Below, piece after piece: positions 52,391 through 61,464 of a stretch of 64,000 bases of DNA. Made by a program: the position numbers and the translations under genes. The notes below the pieces were generated by a model, which was not told where the DNA came from, ran no database searches, and saw nothing but the letters and a program-made list of their open reading frames with translations. The stretch is from Austwickia sp. TVS 96-490-7B (GTDB lineage: Bacteria; Actinomycetota; Actinomycetes; Actinomycetales; Dermatophilaceae): NCBI RefSeq assembly GCF_019331795.1, contig NZ_JAHPZL010000007.1:309094-373093 (forward strand), written 5' to 3'. Each line of letters starts with the position of its first letter. Within the stretch, counting starts at the first letter, position 1.

Positions 52391-54025
52391 GTGTTCACCA
52401 GCCTGTCCGACCGTTTAGCGTCGACCTTCAAGAACCTCCGCAGCAAGGGCCGCGTCACCGAGCGGGACCTGAATGCGACCATTCGGGATATCCGTGTCGC
52501 GTTGCTCGACGCGGATGTGGCGTTGCCGGTCGTGCGCCAATTCACTCAAGCGGTCCGGGAACGTGCCCTGGGCGTGGAGGTGCATCAGGCGCTGAACCCC
52601 GGCCAGCAGGTCGTCAAGATCGTGCACGAGGAACTCGTCGCGGTACTGGGCGGGCAGACCAGAACGTTGCAGTTCGCTAAACGGCCTCCCACCGTCATCA
52701 TGCTGGTTGGTCTGCAAGGTGCCGGTAAGACCACCCTCGCTGGGAAACTCGCCTACTGGCTCAAAGACCAGGGGCACACACCGCTGTTGGTTGCGGCGGA
52801 CCTGCAGCGCCCCAATGCGGTCACGCAGCTTCAGGTCGTCGGTGAACGGGCCGGAGTTCCAGTTTTCGCTCCCGAACGAGGCAATGTCGCCGGCTACGAC
52901 GCGGCAGTAGAGACCGGGTCCGGCACCAGAGGATATGGCGACCCGGTCGCGGTGGCCCGGTCAGGCGTAGACCAAGCCAGCCGTGACCACCATGATGTGG
53001 TCATCGTGGACACCGCAGGCCGGTTGGCTATCGATGCCGAGCTGATGCAGCAGGCCGCTGACATCAAAGACGCTGTTCAGCCCGATGAAATCCTGTTTGT
53101 CATCGACGCGATGATCGGTCAGGCCGCCGTCGATACGGCGACCGCCTTCCTCGACACCTTGGACTTCACCGGGGTGGTGCTCTCCAAGCTCGATGGTGAC
53201 GCCCGTGGCGGTGCCGCTTTGTCTGTTGCGGGGGTGACCGGTCGCCCGATCATGTTCGCCTCGGTGGGTGAACAGACGAAGGACTTCGAGGTTTTCCATC
53301 CCGACCGGATGGCAAGTCGCATCCTGGATATGGGTGACGTCCTGACTCTGATCGAGCAAGCACAACGAGCTTTTGATCAGCGCCAACAGGACGAAATGGC
53401 ACGGAAGTTCCTCGCTGACGAGGACTTCACCTTTGATGACTTCCTTGAGCAGATGAGTGCGGTCAAGAAGATGGGCTCGCTCAAGCAGCTTCTGGGCATG
53501 ATGCCTGGGATGAACCAGTTGCGAGACCAACTCGACTCCTTGGATGAGCGCGAATTTGACCGTGTCGAAGCGATGGTGCGGTCCATGACGCCGTTCGAGC
53601 GGACCCACCCCAAACTCATCAATGGATCTCGGCGAGCCAGAATCGCCCGTGGTTCTGGAGTCGGGGTGAGCGAAGTCAACCAATTGCTGGAGCGATTCGC
53701 GGCAGCGCAGAAGATGATGCGTCAACTACGGCGAGGCGGCGGCATCCCAGGGATGCCCGGGATGCCGGGTCTTGGTGGGGGTTCGAAGGGCAAGAAACAA
53801 CTCAAGAAAAAAGGCAAGTCCGGCAACCCTGCCAAACGTGCCGCTCAGGAGAAGGAGATGGCTGAGAAACAGTCGGCGGCTCGTGAGCAGGCGGCTAAGA
53901 GTGCCTTCGGTGCTCCAGGCAGCGCTCTGGGAGTTGGTGCGGCAGAAGCGACGTCTCCTTCCCATCAGGTGGGGTTTGATGCCAGCCAGCTGCCTCCGGG
54001 GTTTGACAAGTTCCTGAAAGGGTGA
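52391..54025 (+). CDS. ffh: Signal recognition particle protein Ffh
   Basis: Ffh, 544 residues, binds signal sequences on ribosomes and delivers them to FtsY. The N domain (residues 1-95) is followed by the G domain with VGLQGAGKTTLAGKLA (P-loop), VAADLQRPNAVTQLQ, VIVDTAGRLAIDAELM and SKLDGDARGGAAL, then a methionine-rich M domain (about residues 305-440, with MGSLKQLLGMMPGM) and a basic/glycine-rich tail. About 15 residues (after APERGN, near residue 165) are inserted before the GDPV motif, relative to the usual APEPGNGVGDPV. The start is GTG 52391. Its stop overlaps the next start (GTGA). Confidence 0.94.
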   Translation: MFTSLSDRLASTFKNLRSKGRVTERDLNATIRDIRVALLDADVALPVVRQFTQAVRERALGVEVHQALNPGQQVVKIVHEELVAVLGGQTRTLQFAKRPPTVIMLVGLQGAGKTTLAGKLAYWLKDQGHTPLLVAADLQRPNAVTQLQVVGERAGVPVFAPERGNVAGYDAAVETGSGTRGYGDPVAVARSGVDQASRDHHDVVIVDTAGRLAIDAELMQQAADIKDAVQPDEILFVIDAMIGQAAVDTATAFLDTLDFTGVVLSKLDGDARGGAALSVAGVTGRPIMFASVGEQTKDFEVFHPDRMASRILDMGDVLTLIEQAQRAFDQRQQDEMARKFLADEDFTFDDFLEQMSAVKKMGSLKQLLGMMPGMNQLRDQLDSLDEREFDRVEAMVRSMTPFERTHPKLINGSRRARIARGSGVGVSEVNQLLERFAAAQKMMRQLRRGGGIPGMPGMPGLGGGSKGKKQLKKKGKSGNPAKRAAQEKEMAEKQSAAREQAAKSAFGAPGSALGVGAAEATSPSHQVGFDASQLPPGFDKFLKG

Positions 54026-55884
54026 CGCTTCAGCCTGTCCCCGCTGGGTTTTCCGGTGGTGTCCCGGCATCGGGGCACCACCCGTCCTGGGCACGCCCGA
54101 TACCGCCGGTGCCGGTTCGTCCGCCACACCTGCACCCAGTGGATCATGCCCGACTGTGCGGGGTGCTGTGGGGGCAAGACCCGGGGCAGTTCGTCCCGCA
54201 ACCTCAGGACTGGTGGCAGGCGGTGCCGGCGATCTACTCCGTGTTTAACGGCGAAATCTGGCACGGCATGGATCAGGACCCAGCGTTGGTGGCGCCGCGC
54301 TCCCAAATGTTGGCGGTGGCGTGGCGGGTCACCTCCCGGGCCACCATGCTCTCCGCCGTGTCGGACCTGTTGAGCCAGGGCCATCGGGGAGCATTTTCCC
54401 GGGAGCAAGCGGACTGGTCCGCGATGGATCCCTTGGAAGCTGCCCGGTTCGAGGCGGAACTCCTCACCTATGGCGAGAATTCCCGAGAGGAGCTGTGGCG
54501 TTTACGGCGGATGCGCGCTGATGATGAACGAGCGCGGTCGATAGATTTCACGGCGTGGGACATGGTGCGCCTGTCGATGCTGGCTCGTGCTGGGTTCGGA
54601 GTGGGCTATCTCAGCTGGCCGGAAGCTCAGGATGTGCAGATTCTCGCCGCCCATGAGATACGTCGACGGTTCGTGGGTTGGGCTGATCTGTACGACCATT
54701 TCCTTCGGGGACGTTGGTATTGGCAATCGGCGGGGGGAGCAGCTGGTTACGCCGATCTGGATCGGTGGCGATGGTGGGCGCAGGTCTGTTGTGCACCGGA
54801 GGTGGGGCCGCTGGCGTTGATCCCGTGGCAGCTAGAACTACCGCAAGCCTCAGGGGCGCTGGTGGCGGCTCTGGTGCAAGAAGACTTGATCGGTCCGTTA
54901 ACGCCGGCGGAACTGGCCTTGGGAGTCACCTCATGGCGAGCCGACATCGAAGGGACGATTCGGCAATGGTGGGGTTTACCCACAGTGTTGGACAGCCTGG
55001 CAGGGGAGGCCCTGCTCCTGCTTGATGCGGATCTTTCTCCACCGGATCGGGTCATGGTGCCGGATCCGGCTCCGCCATCGCCCGCGGGATTGTTTCCGTT
55101 GCTGCAGGGGCCTTCCGGGGCGGAGGCTCCCCTGCCGTCGCCGGTACCGGGTGCGTCCTTCGACCTTGACGCTGGAGGCACCGTTTTCGATGCGGAGGTG
55201 CCGTGGCGACGACCGAGCCCGATGCTCCACCCGCCAGGGGCGGTCCCGCCGCGCGAACTCTGGTTGATGGCGTTGTCAGCACCGTATTGCGAAGCCGCAG
55301 TGATGTATCACGATGTTTTCGAGCTGGCGCTGATGCCCTACGACGGTCCCACCCAGGAACGCATTGATCGCTTGATCGCTGATGAGGGGACTGACCTGGT
55401 GGGGGCCATGACCCGGATTGAACAGTACGGGCTGCGAGGATTGCTGGCTCCGCTGCATCACTACCTGATGGGGATCGCGGCGCAGGGACGTCAACCCTCA
55501 TCGGCGGAGCTTAAGGCAGTCGCGGATACCACCGCCGATCCGGCGATGACCTGGGCTCGTCTGGAACGGATGGCCTCCGATTGGCCTCGGTTCCGTCGTG
55601 TCACCGGTCTCGCGGTGGATCTTGCGGCGCACGGCTATCTGTGTCGGTTGGCTTCGGCAGGTGGTCTGCTATCGCCAGGGGAAGCACGAGATCGGCTCAC
55701 CAGATTCGCCGGGGCGGCTCACGGCCGATATCAGGGGTGGGCCGACTACGCCGACGACTGGGCGGGCGCTGCACATTTGCGAGATGCCGGTGCATCGATG
55801 ATCTCGACGCGAGCTGTGGTCCGCTCTCTCCTTTCTCCCGGGGGGCCGTGGCATCAGATACCTTGGCATGGTGGTCAGCACTGA
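54022..55884 (+). CDS. Protein with two DUF1266 domains
   Basis: A 620-residue cytosolic protein with no signal or membrane helix. Two DUF1266-like regions can be seen. The first, about residues 35-235, has DFTAWDMVRLSMLARAGFGV and YLSWPEAQDVQILAAHEIRR; the second, near 515-610, has TGLAVDLAAHGYLCRLASAG and GEARDRLTRFAGAAHGRYQG. Both share the pattern of a helix with a small-residue motif followed by a lid of Trp-rich helices. DUF1266 has no assigned function. The GTG start lies within the ffh stop, so translation is coupled, but a link to secretion is only a guess. It converges on the CU044_5270 gene. Confidence 0.72.
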   Translation: MTLQPVPAGFSGGVPASGHHPSWARPIPPVPVRPPHLHPVDHARLCGVLWGQDPGQFVPQPQDWWQAVPAIYSVFNGEIWHGMDQDPALVAPRSQMLAVAWRVTSRATMLSAVSDLLSQGHRGAFSREQADWSAMDPLEAARFEAELLTYGENSREELWRLRRMRADDERARSIDFTAWDMVRLSMLARAGFGVGYLSWPEAQDVQILAAHEIRRRFVGWADLYDHFLRGRWYWQSAGGAAGYADLDRWRWWAQVCCAPEVGPLALIPWQLELPQASGALVAALVQEDLIGPLTPAELALGVTSWRADIEGTIRQWWGLPTVLDSLAGEALLLLDADLSPPDRVMVPDPAPPSPAGLFPLLQGPSGAEAPLPSPVPGASFDLDAGGTVFDAEVPWRRPSPMLHPPGAVPPRELWLMALSAPYCEAAVMYHDVFELALMPYDGPTQERIDRLIADEGTDLVGAMTRIEQYGLRGLLAPLHHYLMGIAAQGRQPSSAELKAVADTTADPAMTWARLERMASDWPRFRRVTGLAVDLAAHGYLCRLASAGGLLSPGEARDRLTRFAGAAHGRYQGWADYADDWAGAAHLRDAGASMISTRAVVRSLLSPGGPWHQIPWHGGQH

Positions 55885-56002
55885 CCGGTCGTGAGTGGCT
55901 CTGATCGTCACTTCAGATGCAGCCTGTGGCCGCTGCCCGGTGAGCATGCTCGGTGAGCTGTGCTGTTCATCCCGGACAGCGGCCCGAATCTGACAGTGAC
56001 AG

Positions 56003-57124
56003 CTACGTGCAGGTGGTCTCACCGTCCTGGCCCACGGTGCATTGGTCGGTCACCGCACGCCGTCGTACGTCGTCGGGGACCTTGTCGACCACGGTCTGGC
56101 TGACAGCCCGACTTGACATGACTGTGCCGGCCGGTGGGCCGGTGCTGCTCATCGGCTGGGTTAAAACTTCACGTTCCCCTAGGACCTGACCGTTGTCCGG
56201 GTCGATGATCAGTTCCTGTCGGAAACCACCTGAGGTTTCGGTGCGGCCGATTCCCACACCGCGGCGGCCGTCCAAGGTGACAGCTTCACTGGTGATGGCC
56301 ACTCCAGGTACGGTCCTCAGGACCTTGAATAACGAAGTTCGCAGATCCGCAGGAACTCGCCCTGAGCGCAGGACATCGGCGGCCAACACCAGCACTTCGC
56401 CGTCGGTGGATGGTCCGTGGCCGTGCGCATCCTGATACATCCGTTCCCGCAATGCCGTGGTGTCACGGGGCAGGTCGGATAGCCACGGTGCGGTGGGTGT
56501 CTGCCAGCTGCCTTTCAGGTGGTTGGGCGTCAGGGTGGAGGTGCGGACCGATTCGGTGTTGTTGCCGAATGACGGGGGAGGGGGAGGCGGCGTCGTCGAT
56601 CCGGCGATCAGGGTCGGCTGGCTCAGCTTGCGGGACACCACGTACGTCGGTCGAGAACCATCAACGGCGACATATTCCACCCGCTCATAGGTCATCTGCC
56701 AGACCTGGGCATTGGCTTCCCCATTGTCCTGGGTCGCCGTCGTCACCTCCACGTTCCGTATCCGAAAATACTGGGATCCGCGCGCTGGCGGATCAGTGGC
56801 GTTGAGGGCAGCTTTATCCAAGACAGCGGCCACCGCCGGCAGCGCTGTCTCGACCTGGCCGACTCCGGGCAGATCGATGAGTGAGGGGATAGCGCCGATC
56901 GCGAGGACTGTAGCAGCCAGCGCCATGCTGATTCGGGCCCGTCGGCCAGCCAATGACCACCGACGCCTGGTTGGTCCGACGGCATCAACTGGCAGGTCCG
57001 TACCGGCAGTCTCGGTCCGTTCCTGTCGCGCCGCCGCAAGAATGCGGGCGACGTCATCCACGTTGTACGGCGGGACCGCCTGAGCAGGATCTGCTGCCCG
57101 CACCTGTTCGTCGAGTGTTGTCAT
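56003..57124 (-). CDS. CU044_5270 family membrane protein, partner of the ECF sigma factor
   Basis: A 373-residue protein that resembles the actinobacterial CU044_5270 family. It has a cytosolic N-terminus (residues 1-65), one membrane helix (about residues 68-88, SMALAATVLAIGAIPSLIDL) and a large extracytoplasmic part with a polyproline stretch (STTPPPPPPSF) and DGRRGVGIGRTETSGGFRQE, ending in a Cys pair-like QCTVGQDGETTCT. Its ATG overlaps the stop of the sigma-factor gene by 4 bases, so it is made with it and may hold the sigma factor at the membrane. It lacks the HxxxCxxC zinc motif of classical zinc-containing anti-sigma factors, so the inhibitory role is inference from position and topology. 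Confidence 0.75.
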   Translation of the reverse strand: MTTLDEQVRAADPAQAVPPYNVDDVARILAAARQERTETAGTDLPVDAVGPTRRRWSLAGRRARISMALAATVLAIGAIPSLIDLPGVGQVETALPAVAAVLDKAALNATDPPARGSQYFRIRNVEVTTATQDNGEANAQVWQMTYERVEYVAVDGSRPTYVVSRKLSQPTLIAGSTTPPPPPPSFGNNTESVRTSTLTPNHLKGSWQTPTAPWLSDLPRDTTALRERMYQDAHGHGPSTDGEVLVLAADVLRSGRVPADLRTSLFKVLRTVPGVAITSEAVTLDGRRGVGIGRTETSGGFRQELIIDPDNGQVLGEREVLTQPMSSTGPPAGTVMSSRAVSQTVVDKVPDDVRRRAVTDQCTVGQDGETTCT

Positions 57125-57678
57125 GAGGGCTCCTTCACGGTGGTCGCCGTCCAGCGCGGACGATCTGGGCCCGCTGTGGCTAGTGTTTCCATGACGACAG
57201 CGGCCCGACGGCGGGCCCGGTGCAGACGCACTCGGGCGGTAGTGGTGCTGCACCCCAGGACTAACGCAATCTCTCGAGGAGCCAGCTCTTCCCAGACGCT
57301 CAACCGCAGTATTTCGCCGTCAGCAGGTGATAGTGCGCGGAACATCGCGGCGACTGACCCATCGATCACCAGATCTGCCGGGTCGGTTGCCTGGTTCTGG
57401 GGAAGTGCGCCGATCCGGGTAGCCAAGGTGTTCCGCCGGGCACCGCTGCGTTGGGCGTGCAGCACGTGGTTTGCTGCGGCGCGGTAAAGCCAAGGCACCC
57501 CTGGTGCGGGCTCCCGGCCTCTGGCCTGCCACGCGGAGGCAAAGGTTTCTGCCACGATGTCATCGACCTGGTCAGGGGGTACTCGTCGGGCGGCGAACCT
57601 GCGGACCTGATGGTGGGTGGTGCGGAAGAGCTCATCGAACCATGCATGCTGGTCCGCACCCCCGGGAACGTCGTTCAT
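57121..57678 (-). CDS. ECF-type RNA polymerase sigma factor
   Basis: A 185-residue extracytoplasmic-function sigma factor. Region 2 contains DQVDDIVAETFASAWQ and VPWLYRAAANHVLHAQR; region 4 contains LAPREIALVLGCSTTTARVR with the helix-turn-helix. Regions 1 and 3 are missing, as in all ECF factors. It is first in a two-gene operon with the single-helix membrane protein, the typical signal-responsive arrangement. The target genes cannot be predicted. The ATG 57678 starts directly on MNDVPGGADQHAW. Confidence 0.92.
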   Translation of the reverse strand: MNDVPGGADQHAWFDELFRTTHHQVRRFAARRVPPDQVDDIVAETFASAWQARGREPAPGVPWLYRAAANHVLHAQRSGARRNTLATRIGALPQNQATDPADLVIDGSVAAMFRALSPADGEILRLSVWEELAPREIALVLGCSTTTARVRLHRARRRAAVVMETLATAGPDRPRWTATTVKEPS

Positions 57679-57780
57679 GTCTCCTCATTCCCGGTACGCC
57701 GCGGATCGTTACCGATGGGTGGACCATGTCCTCGAAGATCTCGTGACGGGGGTCGCCAGGACACCAGGGTTGGTGAAGGG

Positions 57781-58668
57781 TCACTGCGAGAAACGGGACA
57801 CTTCCCGATCCAGTCCGGCCGCTAAATCGGACAAACCACCCGGCCCGACCACCGTTGCCGTCATCTCCGCAACTCTGGTGTCGATGCCTTCGATCGTGGT
57901 GGAGAGCGCTTCGATGGTGGCGACGGCCTCTTGGACAGCCGACTGGGTCGCTTCGACCTGGGTGGCGATATCGGTGGAAGAAGAAGTGGTTTCTTGGGCA
58001 AGGTCTTTGACCTCGCTGGCAACAACAGCAAATCCTTTGCCACTTTCTCCGGCGCGAGCAGCTTCAATCGTGGCGTTGAGGGCGAGCAGCCGGGTTTGGT
58101 CGGCCACTCCGGCGATGATCGTCAGGGCCCGTCTGATTTCTTGGCTGGCTTGTTCTAGGGAACGCACGGTGTCCATCGCAGCGACAGCCTGAGCCACTGC
58201 GGCCCGTGCGGCGTGGCCGAGTTCTCCCGCGGAGTCAGCCACGTGACCAGACGCGGTGGCGACTTTCCCGGCGACGTCCACGGTGGCGGCGATGATCGTG
58301 CTGCGGGCGGCTTCCTGGTCGGTGACCCGCTGCCCAACAGCCAGGATCCGGTCGCGGGCCAGGTTGACTTGTTTGGCGCCATCACCGAACCCTCCGCGCA
58401 TCCCAGTCAGCAAGATCCTCCGGTAGGCGTGTCCCTCGGCAGCTTCGTGGAGGCAGGCCTGGGATTCGCGCATATAGGCGTCGGTCATGTCGAGGAGTAG
58501 GTTCAACGAGTTGCCGATCTCTTCGGCTCGGCCGCTGGTCCGTCGGATATCCACTCGGACTTCCAGGTCGCCATCCGCGGCATGTCGGATCACAGTCGCG
58601 AGGTGATCCATGCCGACATCGGGGCAGGACGGGGACGGTACCTCTCGTCCTCTGTTGCGACGTCTCAT
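57781..58668 (-). CDS. Soluble methyl-accepting chemotaxis signalling protein (pair 1)
   Basis: A 295-residue chemoreceptor output protein without membrane helices or periplasmic domain. The N-terminal third (residues 18-105) has a HAMP-like helix ([20 protein letters not shown]) and a conserved [17 protein letters not shown] element. The C-terminal part is a coiled-coil signalling domain with the hairpin tip [19 protein letters not shown] and [15 protein letters not shown], which contacts CheA and CheW. It starts one base after the stop of the PAS gene, so the sensor and output appear to be made as partners. A paralogous pair lies about 3 kb away. The missing membrane anchor means that it works in the cytosol or is recruited by its partner. 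Confidence 0.85.
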   Translation of the reverse strand: MRRRNRGREVPSPSCPDVGMDHLATVIRHAADGDLEVRVDIRRTSGRAEEIGNSLNLLLDMTDAYMRESQACLHEAAEGHAYRRILLTGMRGGFGDGAKQVNLARDRILAVGQRVTDQEAARSTIIAATVDVAGKVATASGHVADSAGELGHAARAAVAQAVAAMDTVRSLEQASQEIRRALTIIAGVADQTRLLALNATIEAARAGESGKGFAVVASEVKDLAQETTSSSTDIATQVEATQSAVQEAVATIEALSTTIEGIDTRVAEMTATVVGPGGLSDLAAGLDREVSRFSQ

Positions 58669-58669
58669 C

Positions 58670-59209
58670 TCAGCGTCCCTCTTGTCCCAGGTCGATCAGT
58701 GACCATACGAAAGTGTCATAGGTCATGCCTTGGGCTGCTAGCTGGGCGAGCCACAGCTGCAGCGCTGCAGTGGCCGCGTCGGGAGGATGCGCGTGTCGGC
58801 TTTCCTCCTGCAACAGTGGCTGGTAGGCCTCGGCGGCGCGGGCGATGCTGTCCCGGTGCGGGCAGCGCCGGTTGGAGTGGTATCCCACCAATCGGTGCTG
58901 GCTGTCGTACGACGGAGTGACATGGGCTAACACCCAGTAGTGGTCGCCGTTCTGGGCGAGGTTGTTGATGAACGCAAACACTTCACGGCCTTCGCCGAGA
59001 CGTTCCCACAGCAGCCGGAAAACGGCTCGCGGCATGTGCGGATGCCGGATGAGGTTGTGAGGCCGCCCGATGACGTCATCAACGTCGTATCCGGAGATGC
59101 GCAAGAAGACGTCGTTGGCGTACGTCATCCGTCCTTGCGGGTCGGTCTTAGAGACGATGAGTTCATCCGGGGCGAAAGTGCGTTCGCGGCCCGTGGGGGT
59201 CACTGTCAC
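58670..59209 (-). CDS. PAS-domain sensor, Aer/CetB-like (pair 1)
   Basis: A 179-residue cytosolic protein that is a single PAS domain (about residues 15-115) with an approximately 60-residue helical tail. [38 protein letters not shown] and [16 protein letters not shown] match the PAS domains of aerotaxis receptor Aer and of CetB in Campylobacter, which bind FAD. The tail ends in [11 protein letters not shown], also present in the paralogue at 62421 (YDEFVWDLI). No transmembrane segment or HAMP. The start GTG 59209 has GGAGG 4 bases upstream; the frame is open further to 59329 but that part is unlike the family. The chemotaxis output gene follows after one base. Confidence 0.85.
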   Translation of the reverse strand: MTVTPTGRERTFAPDELIVSKTDPQGRMTYANDVFLRISGYDVDDVIGRPHNLIRHPHMPRAVFRLLWERLGEGREVFAFINNLAQNGDHYWVLAHVTPSYDSQHRLVGYHSNRRCPHRDSIARAAEAYQPLLQEESRHAHPPDAATAALQLWLAQLAAQGMTYDTFVWSLIDLGQEGR

Positions 59210-59378
59210 ATGTCCTCCGGGTGAGGGGAGCCGGTCGTGTCCATCAGGACCAGTCGGCCTCTCGACGTGGCAACTGAGCAGATCGCCGCAGATCTGACCG
59301 GGAAAACAGAGATCGAGTGACCGTCTCAATCGATAGAGAATCCCCAGGGCGCTGGGATGTCAGGGTAGGTTCGGCGCC

Positions 59379-60467
59379 ATGACTGCTCCTGTGCTGCACG
59401 TCTCCGGACGAGTCATGGTGTCCGCCGACGAGATCCGCGACGACATGTGGGTCGTCGACGGCAAGATCACCTTTGAGCCGCCGCCCGCTTCGGTCGAGGT
59501 AGAGACCGTCCGAGGCTATGTGATCCCAGGAATGGTCGACGCGCACTGCCATATCGGTTTGGAAAGTCATGGGGCTGTGGACCAGGACAGGGCGCTAGAA
59601 CATGCGCTGGTGGAGCGGGATGCAGGAGCCTTGCTGATCCGTGATGCCGGGAGTCCCGCCGACACTCGATGGCTCCAAGACCGCGACGATCTGCCCCGGA
59701 TCATTCGGGCTGGCCGCCATATCGCCCGGACTAAGCGGTATATCCCGAATTTCGCACACGAGGTAGAACCCGAAGCACTCGTTGACCAGGTACGCACAGA
59801 GGCCCGCGCCGGTGACGGCTGGGTCAAGCTCGTGGGGGACTGGATTGACCGGGACCGCGGTGATCTGGGGACCTGCTGGCCGGTAGAGGTCCTCACCGCA
59901 GCGATCACAGCAGCCCACGCCGAGGGGGCCCGCGTGACCGCGCACTGTTTTGGGGAACAGTCTCTGCGGGACTTCGCCGCAGCCGGTGTCGACTGCATCG
60001 AGCATGCGACTGGACTGGTTCCCGACACGGTCGAGACCTTCGCGGCACAACGCATTGCCATCGTGCCCACCCTGGTCAACATCGACAATTTCCCGACGTA
60101 CGCCGAAGCTGGACGACGGAAATTCCCCAGCTATGCAGCGCACATGTTGGATCTGCACCGCCGCAGATATGACACCATCAACGCTGCCCACGAGGCAGGG
60201 GTCGCGATCTATTGCGGGACAGATGCGGGTGGACAGCTGCCGCACGGCCTGGTCGCTCACGAGGTGCTGGAGTTATCTCGCACTCGCATGGGACCAGCCG
60301 GTGCGCTCGCGGCGGCGACGTGGGCGGCCCGTGCCTGGTTGGGGTGGGCCGGGTTGGATGAGGGGGCTGAGGCGGATTTCTTGGTGTACCTGGACGATCC
60401 GTTACGGGATCTGCGGATCTTGACCCGGCCGCACCGTACGGTATTGCGAGGCCGACTGGTGCGCTGA
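59379..60467 (+). CDS. Amidohydrolase family protein, imidazolonepropionase-like
   Basis: A 362-residue metal-dependent hydrolase of the amidohydrolase superfamily. The metal ligands are visible in order: VDAHCHIG (HxH), GDGWVKLVGDW with the lysine likely to be carboxylated, VTAHCFGE, CIEHATG and CGTDAGG (catalytic Asp). This arrangement matches the imidazolonepropionase-like Xaa-Pro dipeptidase/carboxypeptidase branch. The substrate is not decided. The N- and C-terminal strands form the usual small beta domain (DDMWVVDGKITF, DFLVYLDD). It is divergent from the PAS sensor, with a 169-base shared upstream region. The acetyltransferase gene follows almost immediately. Confidence 0.87.
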   Translation: MTAPVLHVSGRVMVSADEIRDDMWVVDGKITFEPPPASVEVETVRGYVIPGMVDAHCHIGLESHGAVDQDRALEHALVERDAGALLIRDAGSPADTRWLQDRDDLPRIIRAGRHIARTKRYIPNFAHEVEPEALVDQVRTEARAGDGWVKLVGDWIDRDRGDLGTCWPVEVLTAAITAAHAEGARVTAHCFGEQSLRDFAAAGVDCIEHATGLVPDTVETFAAQRIAIVPTLVNIDNFPTYAEAGRRKFPSYAAHMLDLHRRRYDTINAAHEAGVAIYCGTDAGGQLPHGLVAHEVLELSRTRMGPAGALAAATWAARAWLGWAGLDEGAEADFLVYLDDPLRDLRILTRPHRTVLRGRLVR

Positions 60468-60483
60468 ACGGGAGGTGGTTGAG

Positions 60484-61461
60484 GTGGTTGACCCTGCATG
60501 TCGTGGTGCTGTCCGGGTGTCTCCGGTGCCGGAGGTATTGCCGCCGTTGACCGCGTGGGGGCATCGAGTGTGGGTAGGACCGGTGCGCCAGCAGGATGTA
60601 GAGCCCTACCGGCGTGCCGTGCTCCGGTCCCGAGACCGGGTGTCTCGATGGAATCCGGTGGACCCTAGTGATCTGGAACGCCATCTGCGGTATCAGTCGA
60701 GTAGCCATCGCACATTCATGATTCATGCGAGGGAACCGACGGCTGACCATGACATCGTCGGCCGAATCAATGTCACCAACGTGCTGCGAGGCAGGTCCTC
60801 GGGCGCCGCGATGGGATACGACGCGTACGATCCGTACGCCGGGAACGGGCTGTTCGCGGAGGGGCTCCGCTTGGTGGTGGATCTGGTGTTGACCGCTGAG
60901 CCCACCGGGATGGGGCTGCATCGTCTCGAAGCATCAGTCCAGCCGGGCAATGTCCGCTCAGCAGGCGTGCTGCGATCCTTGGGTTTTCGTCGACGGGGGT
61001 TATGGCCCCGGTATCTATGGTTGCCGGATGAGCAGGGGCGGCATCAGTGGCGTGACCATGTGCTGTACGGCATCACTGCTGAGGACTGGCCGGTGCCCGC
61101 TTTTGACCTGCCGATGATGGGACAGCCGGTGGTGGTGCTGGCCTGGTCGGAGGGGTCGCCAGGGCGGGGCACCCGATTGGCCCGGGAGTTGTCGGTGCCA
61201 TTGATCTCGGCTCAGATGGTTTCCGCGTTGGGGGCAGAGGGTATGGCGGACTTGCTGGGGTCGGCTCCTGGTGCGGTGATCGAACCGCCAGAACCGCAGT
61301 GGGGTTGGCAGGGGGTGGTCGCCGCGGCCGGACTGGATCCCCGGTCGGTGGTCGTGGTGGATGCCGCCACCAGTTCCACGGTGGACCAGCCACGAGTGGC
61401 GTGTGCTGTGGCTTTGCAGGCCCACCGGGTGGCGGGCGGATGGGATGCCGAGCGGGGGTAA
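60484..61461 (+). CDS. GNAT N-acetyltransferase fused to a degenerate P-loop-like domain
   Basis: A 325-residue protein. Residues about 20-200 form a RimJ/RimL-type acetyltransferase: VWVGPVRQQDVEPYRRAV, an acetyl-CoA-binding region near NGLFAEGLRLVVDLV, and MGLHRLEASVQPGNVRSAGV with LRSLGFRRRGLWPRYL. Residues about 210-325 look like the start of a small kinase of the AAA/shikimate-kinase group: PVVVLAWSEGSPGRGTRL would be the P-loop, but the lysine and the Ser/Thr (GKS/T) are replaced by Thr and Arg, so nucleotide binding is doubtful. The GTG 60484 has GGAGG 8 bases upstream; GTG 60475 is an alternative. It lies just after the amidohydrolase and ends 3 bases before the opposing chemotaxis gene. 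Substrate unknown. Confidence 0.8.
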   Translation: MVDPACRGAVRVSPVPEVLPPLTAWGHRVWVGPVRQQDVEPYRRAVLRSRDRVSRWNPVDPSDLERHLRYQSSSHRTFMIHAREPTADHDIVGRINVTNVLRGRSSGAAMGYDAYDPYAGNGLFAEGLRLVVDLVLTAEPTGMGLHRLEASVQPGNVRSAGVLRSLGFRRRGLWPRYLWLPDEQGRHQWRDHVLYGITAEDWPVPAFDLPMMGQPVVVLAWSEGSPGRGTRLARELSVPLISAQMVSALGAEGMADLLGSAPGAVIEPPEPQWGWQGVVAAAGLDPRSVVVVDAATSSTVDQPRVACAVALQAHRVAGGWDAERG

Positions 61462-61464
61462 CCG

